Below are positions 1 through 5,249 of a stretch of DNA of 5,249 bases, piece by piece. Position numbers and translations under genes: made by a program. Within the stretch, counting starts at the first letter, position 1. Each line of letters opens with the position of its first letter. The notes beneath the pieces are model-generated. The model was not told the origin of the DNA, ran no database searches, and saw only the letters and a program-made list of their open reading frames with translations. The stretch comes from Comamonadaceae bacterium (lineage in GTDB: Bacteria; Pseudomonadota; Gammaproteobacteria; Burkholderiales; Burkholderiaceae_C): assembly GCA_947460165.1 (NCBI GenBank), contig CANHKH010000266.1:1-5249 (forward strand), in the 5' to 3' direction.

Positions 1-195
1 AGCCAGCCTGCGCCCATGGCGATCATGCCCACCAGCTTCATGGCCGACTCCAGCGATGACCTGCTCAGCGACATGGCCTACGGCCTGGCGCCCGAGGACA
101 ACACCGTGGTCTTGTCCTTGGAGTTGGATGCACCTTTGGTGCGCAGCACAGGACAGTTGCTGACAGAAAGTGACTGGACCTTGCTGCCGCAGTGA
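1..195 (+). CDS. C-terminal end of an unrecognised protein (5' end outside window)
   Basis: Frame 1 is open from the first base to a TGA at 193-195, giving 64 residues ending in DWTLLPQ. The first part has strong G/C preference at codon third positions, as the downstream genes do, which supports real coding. The fragment is mildly acidic, with a D/S-rich stretch (ADSSDDLLSD) followed by a hydrophobic, probably beta-type segment (NTVVLSLELDAP). There is no transmembrane segment, Cys cluster or recognisable motif. I do not recognise the family. It lies 79 bases upstream of the SapC-family gene in the same direction, but the AT-rich gap with promoter-like sequence suggests it may not belong to the same transcription unit. 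The several internal ATG codons make it impossible to exclude a very short separate ORF, but reading in from upstream is the simpler view. Confidence 0.6.
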   Translation, partial: SQPAPMAIMPTSFMADSSDDLLSDMAYGLAPEDNTVVLSLELDAPLVRSTGQLLTESDWTLLPQ

Positions 196-209
196 TACGA
201 TGATTCACC

Positions 210-253
210 TTGCAAATGTATTTTTTAGTTAAAATATGTTTCCTGAGTACAAT
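210..253 (+). promoter_or_regulatory. Candidate promoter region for the sapC-tolC-hlyD operon
   Basis: This is the only clearly AT-rich stretch in the window and lies just upstream of the first operon gene. Two sigma-70-like readings are possible. One is TTGCAA at 210-215 with AATATG at 233-238 (17-base spacer). The other is the better -10 match TACAAT at 248-253, which has only a poor -35 match about 17 bases upstream. The second would put the transcript start very close to the ribosome binding site. Neither is a strong consensus match, so the region is more trustworthy than either exact box. The T-run at 221-226 has no preceding stem that I can find, so I do not call it a terminator. Confidence 0.35.
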
Positions 254-261
254 TAAGGTTT

Positions 262-267
262 AAGGAG
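262..267 (+). promoter_or_regulatory. Shine-Dalgarno AAGGAG that sets the SapC start
   Basis: AAGGAG lies seven bases before the ATG at 275. A TTG six bases further upstream (269) is in frame but would leave only one base between it and the Shine-Dalgarno. The ATG at 275 is therefore the start. This is the strongest ribosome binding site in the window; the other three starts have none as clear. Confidence 0.8.
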
Positions 268-274
268 TTTGAAG

Positions 275-1123
275 ATGTTTGAACAAATAGTCCCAGTTGC
301 CCTTGAGCGCCACCGCCACAAAAAAGTTCGCAACACCACACAGTTTGACTACGCTGCCGGCTTTCACATTGCTTATGTGACCGTTCACGAGTTCGCTCGG
401 GCGGCGGCCACCTACCCCATCGTGTTTCTGGAAGACAAGCCCAACGACGGCTTTCGTCCGGTGGTGCTGATGGGTTTGCAGCCGGGTGAAAACCTGTTTG
501 TGGGTGCCGACGGCGCATGGAACGCGTCCTACATTCCGGCCATGATCCGCCGCTACCCCTTTGCGCTGAGCAAGGGCGTTGAAGAAAACCGCTTTGTGGT
601 CTGTGTGGACGAGTCCAGCACCTTGCTCAGCGACACCGAAGGCGCGCCCATGTTCGATGAAAAAGGCGAACCTACCCAGGTCATTGAAAACGTCAAGCGC
701 TACCTGTCTGAACTGCAGCAAATGGACATGCTGACCCAGCAGTTCAGCCGCTTTTTGCTCAGCAACAACTTGCTCACACCTTTGAACATGCGCGTGAACG
801 CGACCGCTCAGGCGCGCAACATCACGGGCTGCTACGTCATCAATGAAGAGCGCTTGAACGCTTTTTCAGACGCCTTGTTCTTGGAAGTGCGTGCCAAAGG
901 CTTTTTGCCGGCCATGTACGCGCACCTGATGTCGCTGCCGCAGATCGAGCGCTTGGTGCAGCTGAGCAAGGCCAAAACCGGCGCTGCTGCCGCCGAGGCT
1001 GGCCCTGCTGAGGCTGCGCCAGCCGCCCAGCCGGCATCCCCAGAAACCGTGGAGCCCGCTGCGCAGGAAGCCGTGCCCGCCAAGCCCGCCGCTCGCAAGC
1101 GCCGCAGCGATGCGTCTTCCTGA
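275..1123 (+). CDS. SapC family protein with Ala/Pro-rich C-terminal extension
   Basis: A 282-residue protein of the SapC family (Pfam SapC type). The signature region is residues 48-98: PIVFLEDKPNDGF, then GLQPGENLFV (67-76), W82, and YIPAMIRRYPFAL (86-98). A second conserved segment, VDESSTLL...PMFDEKGEPT, spans about 111-134. There is no signal peptide or transmembrane segment, so it is predicted cytosolic. The family is named after SapC of the Campylobacter fetus S-layer export locus, and its biochemical role is not established. The conserved part ends near residue 236. Residues 237-282 form an Ala/Pro/Glu-rich, probably disordered tail ending in a basic patch (ARKRRSDASS), which I regard as an addition to the core domain. 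The start is ATG 275, set by AAGGAG at 262-267. The 3' end overlaps the next gene by 14 bases, indicating a shared operon with envelope-export genes. The family call is secure; the function is not. Confidence 0.92.
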   Translation: MFEQIVPVALERHRHKKVRNTTQFDYAAGFHIAYVTVHEFARAAATYPIVFLEDKPNDGFRPVVLMGLQPGENLFVGADGAWNASYIPAMIRRYPFALSKGVEENRFVVCVDESSTLLSDTEGAPMFDEKGEPTQVIENVKRYLSELQQMDMLTQQFSRFLLSNNLLTPLNMRVNATAQARNITGCYVINEERLNAFSDALFLEVRAKGFLPAMYAHLMSLPQIERLVQLSKAKTGAAAAEAGPAEAAPAAQPASPETVEPAAQEAVPAKPAARKRRSDASS

Positions 1124-2864
1124 GTCCAGGCTCAGTGCGGTGCAGCCTTTGGGCGGCGCGCTGGCTGGCCTGTTGTGGGTGGCTGCCGCAGGTCTTTCTG
1201 GCGCGGCATGGGCGCAAGATGCTGCCACCGTCAGTTCAGCCGCCGCTGCGCAGCCCAATGCAGTTCAGCTCATCGCAGTTCGGCCTGTCACAGTTCAGCC
1301 TATCGCAGTTCAGCCGGTCACAGTTCAGACTGTCACAGCTCAGACTGTCACAGCTCAGACTGTCACAGTTCAGACTGTCACAGTTCAGCCCGCTGCCGCC
1401 CTACCGGAAACGCTTGGGACCCTGCGTGCGCCCTTGACCCCGCGCACCTTGGCCCAAGCGCTCACGGTGCGCAACCTGGAACTCGCTTACGGCCGCGATT
1501 CGATGGCCATTGGGGCTTCTCTCGCGGCGGCCGAAGCCGCGCTGTACGAGCCTGTTTTGTTTGCCTCGGCCAAGCGCACCAGCATTGAGCGCCAACGCAC
1601 CACCGAGGAAAAGAGCAGCAATATTTTCGTCCAGCAAGACAACAAGCTCGACGAAGACGGCCGCACGGTCGAGGCCGGTGTGCGCCAGCGCGTGCCCCTG
1701 GGCGGTGAGCTCAGCGTGAGCGCGCGCCAAGCCCAGCGCTCGAGCAATGTGCTGGCCAAAAGTGCCCCGCCCGTCAGCCTGGAGATCAACTCTGGCCTGG
1801 TGCTGTCCTTCAAGCAGCCTTTGTGGCGGGGGGCCGGCGTGGGGGTGACCGAGACCGACAAGCGCGTCTCTGAAATTGAATCCTTGGTGACCCAATGGCA
1901 GTATCTGCAGCAGTTGTACAAGGTGCTGGCTGAAGGCTTGTCGCTGTTTTGGCAAGCCGAGGTGGCCAGCCAAGCCACGCGTTGGCGCGAGCAGCTGCTG
2001 ACCAGCACGACCTCCTTGGTGCAAGACGCGCGCGTGCGCGTGGAGGCCGGCAAGCTCGCCCCCCGCGCCAACTTGGAGCTCGCCCGCGTGTTGCTGGCCC
2101 GCGAGGCCGATTTGGGCCGCGCTGTGCAAACCCGGGACGAGCTCAAGCTGCGCCTGCTCAGCAGCCTGGACCTCGACGCCGCTTTGTTGCCCAGCTTGCA
2201 ACTCGATGGCCAAAACATCTCCCCCCAAGTGGCCACGGTCACGGTCGACGAGGCGCTGGCGCTGTGGTCGCCTTACCAGGTGGCCATGCTGCGCAAGCGC
2301 CAAGGCGAGCTGCGCCTGGCCTTTGCCAGCAACCAGCGCCGCCCAGCGGTCGACCTGGTGATGTCCTACACCCAGGGTGGCCTGGCCAATGCCAGGAGCC
2401 GAACCGCGTGGAGCACCGTCAAAGACGGCGAGTATCCCGAGTGGTTTGTGGGCCTGAACATTGAGCTCGGTGCCCAAGGCAACCGCAAAGCCGAGTCGCA
2501 AATGGTGGCCCAGGCCAGGCGGGTGGAGCAGTCGGACACTGAGATTGCCGCCATTCGTCAAGCTTTTCTCAACGACAGGCGGGCCAAGCTCATGGCGCGC
2601 GACCAGCTGCTGCGCGAGACCGACTTGACGCAGCAGGAAGTGAAAACCCGACAGGCCTTGCTGGACGACGAGCGCCAGCGCTTTGACGCTGGGCTGGGCC
2701 TGCTGGGCAGTTTGTTGCAGGCCGAACAAGACCTGCTGGAGTCGCGCATACGCGCGGCCGACGCCCAGGGCCGCTTGGAAACCGCCCGCCTGGCCCTGCT
2801 GTTGGCTGACGGCACCTTGCTGCCGGCCTACGGCATAGACACCCCCTTGCCCTCATTGCCATGA
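1110..2864 (+). CDS. TolC family outer-membrane channel protein
   Basis: A 584-residue outer-membrane efflux/secretion channel of the TolC (OEP) type. Residues 1-35 form a Sec signal peptide: R2 and R7 in the n-region, a hydrophobic core, and a likely cut after AWA (35). Residues 51-95 are nine five-residue repeats (V-Q-T-V-T type) encoded by a 15-bp tandem repeat, which is not a normal part of the fold. The channel domain starts near 105-115 (TPRTLAQALTVRNLELAYG), with long amphipathic helices, a strand region ending in KQPLWRGAGVGV (235-246), a long helical segment to about 350, a second strand set with GLNIELGAQGNRKAES (448 on), and a final long helix pair to about 575. This two-fold helix-strand pattern is typical of TolC monomers, which trimerise into a tunnel. 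It is longer than the usual 430-500 residues, partly because of the repeat segment. ATG 1110 is chosen because later in-frame starts would lose the basic n-region. It overlaps the SapC gene by 14 bases and the adaptor gene by 4. The substrate cannot be read from the sequence. Confidence 0.9.
   Translation: MRLPESRLSAVQPLGGALAGLLWVAAAGLSGAAWAQDAATVSSAAAAQPNAVQLIAVRPVTVQPIAVQPVTVQTVTAQTVTAQTVTVQTVTVQPAAALPETLGTLRAPLTPRTLAQALTVRNLELAYGRDSMAIGASLAAAEAALYEPVLFASAKRTSIERQRTTEEKSSNIFVQQDNKLDEDGRTVEAGVRQRVPLGGELSVSARQAQRSSNVLAKSAPPVSLEINSGLVLSFKQPLWRGAGVGVTETDKRVSEIESLVTQWQYLQQLYKVLAEGLSLFWQAEVASQATRWREQLLTSTTSLVQDARVRVEAGKLAPRANLELARVLLAREADLGRAVQTRDELKLRLLSSLDLDAALLPSLQLDGQNISPQVATVTVDEALALWSPYQVAMLRKRQGELRLAFASNQRRPAVDLVMSYTQGGLANARSRTAWSTVKDGEYPEWFVGLNIELGAQGNRKAESQMVAQARRVEQSDTEIAAIRQAFLNDRRAKLMARDQLLRETDLTQQEVKTRQALLDDERQRFDAGLGLLGSLLQAEQDLLESRIRAADAQGRLETARLALLLADGTLLPAYGIDTPLPSLP
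1261..1395 (+). repeat. 15-bp tandem repeat, nine units, inside the TolC-family gene
   Basis: Units begin at 1261, 1276, 1291, 1306, 1321, 1336, 1351, 1366 and 1381, with core CAGTTCAGACTGTCA. The units at 1336 and 1351 are identical, as are those at 1321 and 1366. The ninth unit decays after its first nine to ten bases. The first four units show a higher-order 30-bp period, because their ends alternate between ATCG and G-TCA forms. As read in the gene, each unit gives one pentapeptide such as TVQTV, TAQTV or AVQPV, covering residues 51-95. The unit length is a multiple of three, so gain or loss of units keeps the frame. A related partial copy (CAGTTCAGC) sits at 1232-1240, 29 bases before the array and therefore out of register with it. 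Confidence 0.95.
2861..2864 (+). promoter_or_regulatory. ATGA stop-start overlap between channel and adaptor genes
   Basis: The TGA stop of the TolC-family gene (2862-2864) overlaps the ATG of the adaptor gene (2861-2863). No good Shine-Dalgarno is seen just upstream, so re-initiation by ribosomes finishing the upstream gene is the likely mode of translation. That would tie adaptor amount to channel amount. The coupling is inferred from the arrangement. Confidence 0.7.
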
Positions 2865-3697
2865 ACCTTTTGTTATCTCCCCGCGCTTGGCTTCAAGCCG
2901 CGCTGCTTCCTGCTGTGCTCGGTGCGGCCTTGTCGGTGCAAGCCAGCGATTTGGTGGGCCTGGCCTTTCCGGTGAGCGATGTGCAGGTCAGCGCCTCGGT
3001 GGCCGGGCTGGTGCAGCGCATCAGTGTGCGGCCCGGTCAGCTGGTCAAGCCCGGTGATCTCTTGCTTGAACTCGACAACGCCACCCAGCAGGTGGAGTTG
3101 CGCCGACGTACCGTGCTGCTGGACGACGACAGCGAGTTGCAGACCGCCCGCGTGCGCCTGGCGGCCTTGACCGATTTGCTGCAAATGACCGAGCTGGTGG
3201 CCAACAAAAGCCAGTCGGTGTCCAAAGAGGAGCTGGTCAAAGCCCGTTTGGAAAAGGCCACGGCCGAGGGCAGGCTGCTGCAACTGGTGGCACAAAAAGC
3301 CCGCGAGCGCGTGGAGCTCGAGCAGGCCCAACTGGAGTTGCAGCAGCGCAACGTGCGCGCGCCCATGGCTGGGGTGGTGGTGGACGTGCCCATGGACGTG
3401 GGCGAGTGGGCCAAGCCCGGTGACGTGATGGTGCGGCTGGCCGATATCTCCCAAGTGGAGTTGCGGCTGAACATGCCGCAAACGGCGGCGGCCAGCTTTC
3501 GGGTGGGTGCCCGCGTGGTCGCCCGCTTTGAAGCCGGCTCGGCCCAGGTGCAAGCCACGGGCCTGGTGAACTTTGTCTCACCCTTGGCCGACAGTGCCAG
3601 CGGCCTGGTGGACGTGCGCATTCGCTTTGCCAACCCCAACGGCCGCATTCGGCCCGGGGCCAAAGCCGTGATACGCGGCGTGGCCGCGTCGTCCTAA
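2861..3697 (+). CDS. Periplasmic adaptor (membrane fusion protein), HlyD/RND type
   Basis: A 278-residue periplasmic adaptor that would bridge an inner-membrane transporter and the TolC-type channel. Residues 1-28 look like a Sec signal peptide with a likely cut after VQA (28). There is no lipobox cysteine and no other membrane segment, so the mature protein is probably soluble in the periplasm. The first lipoyl half is at about 43-72 (SASVAGLVQRISVRPGQLV, then KPGDLLLELD). Residues 75-164 form a helical hairpin rich in E, R, L and Q, with the turn near 114-122. The second lipoyl half is at 164-194 (NVRAPMAGVVVDV, then KPGDVMVRLAD). A beta-barrel domain follows (about 198-270), ending in GRIRPGAKAVIRG. 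The VRAPMAGVV motif is characteristic of the family. The protein is shorter than many RND adaptors (about 350-400 residues) and appears to lack a full membrane-proximal domain. It is coupled to the channel gene by the ATGA overlap and followed after 28 bases by a second, different adaptor. Confidence 0.9.
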   Translation: MNLLLSPRAWLQAALLPAVLGAALSVQASDLVGLAFPVSDVQVSASVAGLVQRISVRPGQLVKPGDLLLELDNATQQVELRRRTVLLDDDSELQTARVRLAALTDLLQMTELVANKSQSVSKEELVKARLEKATAEGRLLQLVAQKARERVELEQAQLELQQRNVRAPMAGVVVDVPMDVGEWAKPGDVMVRLADISQVELRLNMPQTAAASFRVGARVVARFEAGSAQVQATGLVNFVSPLADSASGLVDVRIRFANPNGRIRPGAKAVIRGVAASS

Positions 3698-3725
3698 TTT
3701 CCGAGTCCTGAGTTCCGATCCCCCC
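3698..3725 (+). other. 28-bp spacer with C6 tract before the second adaptor
   Basis: This is the only gap between genes inside the operon. It holds a short imperfect 7-bp direct repeat (GAGTCCT then GAGTTCC, 3704-3717) and ends in six C residues (3720-3725) directly against the ATG at 3726. No Shine-Dalgarno-like purine stretch is present at the usual distance, and no terminator-like hairpin is visible, so transcription probably continues through it. Confidence 0.5.
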
Positions 3726-5249
3726 ATGACCGAGCAAAACACAGGCGCTGCTGCGCGCCCCCGCCAGCCAGCCGAGCTCATAGACGCCCTGCTGGAGCTG
3801 CTGGCCGCGCCGCGCGAGCCCGACTTTTACGCCCACTACGCCGAGCTGGTGCAAGCCCTGTGCCGCACCGAGGCCGCCCTGGTGGTGGACGCCTCGGGCC
3901 TGGACGCAGGCGCCGCGGCCGAGCAGGCCCCGCGCTTGGGCTACGCCGGCTCGGCTGAAGACCTGCAGGGCCTGGCCGCGCAGTTCACCACCGCCCGCTG
4001 GCAGGCCAGTGGGGCCCAGGGTTACAGCCACGAGCTCTACCGCAAAAACGACGGCCTGGGCGCCGTCATGCTTTTGGTGCGCCTGCTCGATGCCGCCCCC
4101 CGTGCCTTGCTGCTGAGCCTGCCCGAGCGCGACCGGGCCCACCTCAAAGAGGCCTTGGTGAGGGCTTTGTTGGTCAAAGACCTGCGCCCCTCGGCCCCCC
4201 AGGTGCAGGCCATCGCCACCGTGCCCGGCCAGCCGGCCCCCAGCGCCTTGCTCGACATGCTGGGTCTGGCCACCGAGGTCTTGCAAGCCCCCCGTTTTGG
4301 CGCAGCTGCGCTGACCTTGGTCAATGGCGCGGTGCGCACCCTGGGCCTGCGCCAGGCGGTGCTGTGCTGGCGGGTGGCCGGCCAGGCCCAGGTGCTGGCC
4401 ATCAGCCACATTGACAAGTTTGAAAAAACCTCGCGCTTGGTCTCTGCCTTGGAGGCGGCCGCCACGGAGGTGCTGTCCACCGACCAGGTGATTTCTTTGG
4501 GCCAGCTCCAGGCCACTGCAAGCGCCGAAGAAGCGGGGGCTGATCCAGGGCCAACGGCTGATGCCCGCCCGCCCGGCCACCAGACCCTGCTGGACAGCCT
4601 GGAGGGCATGCACCACGTCACCAGCTTGCCCATGCGCGACGGCTCTGGCCAAGCCCAGGCGGTGCTGATTGCCGTGAGTGACAGCCAGCCCTTGCCGCAA
4701 GAGGTGGTCAACCAGGCCTTGCTGATGCTGGAAATGGTCTACCCGCGCCTGGCCGACAGCCGCTGGCGCGATGCCAATGTGTTTCAGCGCTTGCGCCAGT
4801 CCACCCTGGCGCGGCTGGAGTTGTTTGTCGGCCCTGGCCGGCCGTGGTTGAAGCTGGGCACTTTGTTCGCGTCTGTGCTGCTGCTGGTCATGCTCTTTGT
4901 GCAAGTGCCTTACCGGGTGGAGGCCAGCGCCCAGCTGATCACCGACAGCACCCGCTTGATGACCTCGCAAAACGACGGCCGCCTGCTCGATGTGATGGTG
5001 GATGTGGGCGACACCGTCAAACAAGGCCAAGCGCTGGCGCAGATGGACACCACAGACTTGCAGCAGCAGCGGGCCGAGGTGCTTTCAGAGGTTCAGCGCT
5101 ACGCCTCTGAAGAAGACAAGGCCCGTGCCGGCGGCGCCCTGGCCGAGATGCAGGTGGCCCAAGCCCGCCGCGTGCAGTCTGAGGCCAGGCTCAAGCGTGT
5201 GGTTTATTTTTTGCAGCAATCGCGCACCGAAGCGCCTTTTGACGGCGTG
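3726..5249 (+). CDS. Membrane-anchored HlyD-type adaptor with N-terminal cytoplasmic GAF-like domain (3' end outside window)
   Basis: The frame is open from ATG 3726 to the window edge (508 codons, no stop). Residues 1-170 are helical and poorly recognisable, though the FYAHYAELVQALC...AALVVDASG pattern (from about residue 34) and a later LLLSLPERDRAHLKEAL stretch hint at a decayed GAF domain. Residues about 176-345 look like a GAF domain: LLDMLGLATEVLQAPRF, VLCWRVAGQAQVLAIS (about 212-227), a closing segment around LLMLEMVYPRL, and an interrupting acidic/Pro-rich loop at 263-286. A single transmembrane helix spans about 377-394. After it come the first lipoyl half (about 412-441: SQNDGRLLDVMVDVGDTV, then KQGQALAQMD), a short helical hairpin (about 442-500) and APFDGV (503-508), the start of the second lipoyl half, where the window ends. 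The order implies a cytoplasmic N-terminus and a periplasmic adaptor. The rest of the lipoyl and barrel domains should follow downstream. The HlyD part is firm, the GAF call probable, and the ligand unknown. With no clear Shine-Dalgarno, ATG 3726 is chosen as the first ATG after the preceding stop. Confidence 0.85.
   Translation, partial: MTEQNTGAAARPRQPAELIDALLELLAAPREPDFYAHYAELVQALCRTEAALVVDASGLDAGAAAEQAPRLGYAGSAEDLQGLAAQFTTARWQASGAQGYSHELYRKNDGLGAVMLLVRLLDAAPRALLLSLPERDRAHLKEALVRALLVKDLRPSAPQVQAIATVPGQPAPSALLDMLGLATEVLQAPRFGAAALTLVNGAVRTLGLRQAVLCWRVAGQAQVLAISHIDKFEKTSRLVSALEAAATEVLSTDQVISLGQLQATASAEEAGADPGPTADARPPGHQTLLDSLEGMHHVTSLPMRDGSGQAQAVLIAVSDSQPLPQEVVNQALLMLEMVYPRLADSRWRDANVFQRLRQSTLARLELFVGPGRPWLKLGTLFASVLLLVMLFVQVPYRVEASAQLITDSTRLMTSQNDGRLLDVMVDVGDTVKQGQALAQMDTTDLQQQRAEVLSEVQRYASEEDKARAGGALAEMQVAQARRVQSEARLKRVVYFLQQSRTEAPFDGV

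Noticed and set aside
196..230. Possible terminator for the upstream gene ending in the T-run at 221-226
   Set aside because: I could find no stable inverted repeat before the T-run; the tract fits better as part of an AT-rich promoter region.
269..274. TTG start for the SapC-family protein, two codons upstream of the ATG
   Set aside because: Only one base would separate it from the AAGGAG, whereas ATG 275 has a normal seven-base spacing and begins the family-typical MFEQIVPV.
1261..1395. CRISPR-like array
   Set aside because: The units are contiguous 15-mers without spacers and lie in frame inside a gene, so this is a coding minisatellite.
1175..1588. Forward open frame with a CHSSD-type repeat, and the similar SQF-type frame at 1135-1437
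   Set aside because: These are the other two reading frames of the 15-bp repeat, which happens to be free of stops in all forward frames. The signal peptide and channel fold are only in the 1110 frame.
1401..2729. 442-residue open frame on the minus strand
   Set aside because: It is antisense to the TolC-family gene, and its His/Gln/Leu-rich composition mirrors Leu/Gln/Ala codons on the other strand. No motif or ribosome site supports it.
3237..5030. 597-residue open frame on the minus strand
   Set aside because: It lies opposite two well-supported adaptor genes. Its translation is rich in H, Q, G, A and R with no domain, as expected for antisense of high-GC coding DNA.

Overview
The window is a compact, GC-rich stretch in which every recognisable gene is on the + strand. 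High G/C at third codon positions with heavy TTG/CTG use for leucine, plus the protein families present, suggest a betaproteobacterium, most likely Burkholderiales/Comamonadaceae-like. That placement is inference from composition and gene content, not from a marker gene.

Layout: (1) bases 1-195 hold the last 64 codons of an unrecognised gene. (2) Bases 196-274 are a short AT-rich gap with a likely promoter and a clear Shine-Dalgarno. (3) Bases 275-1123 encode a SapC-family protein (the family named after SapC of the Campylobacter fetus S-layer export locus) with an added Ala/Pro-rich tail. (4) Bases 1110-2864 encode a TolC-type outer-membrane efflux/secretion channel. Between its signal peptide and its channel domain it carries nine units of a 15-bp tandem repeat. 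(5) Bases 2861-3697 encode a Sec-exported periplasmic adaptor of the HlyD/RND type. (6) From 3726 to beyond the window edge lies a second, membrane-anchored HlyD-type adaptor with about 370 cytoplasmic residues, including a GAF-like domain, in front of its single transmembrane segment.

The four genes from 275 onward overlap or nearly touch (14-nt overlap, 4-nt ATGA overlap, 28-nt gap), so they are probably one operon. Together they look like the outer-membrane and periplasmic parts of an envelope-spanning exporter: channel, soluble adaptor, and an inner-membrane adaptor with a possible cytoplasmic sensor. SapC is an associated protein of unknown biochemical role. No inner-membrane energy-providing component (ABC ATPase, RND or MFS pump) lies in the window, and it may be encoded downstream. 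The order sapC then exporter genes recalls C. fetus sapCDEF, but the GAF-adaptor fusion makes this a different and less well described arrangement.

No RNA genes, insertion sequences, CRISPR arrays or convincing terminators were seen. The long minus-strand ORFs opposite these genes are shadows of high-GC coding sequence.
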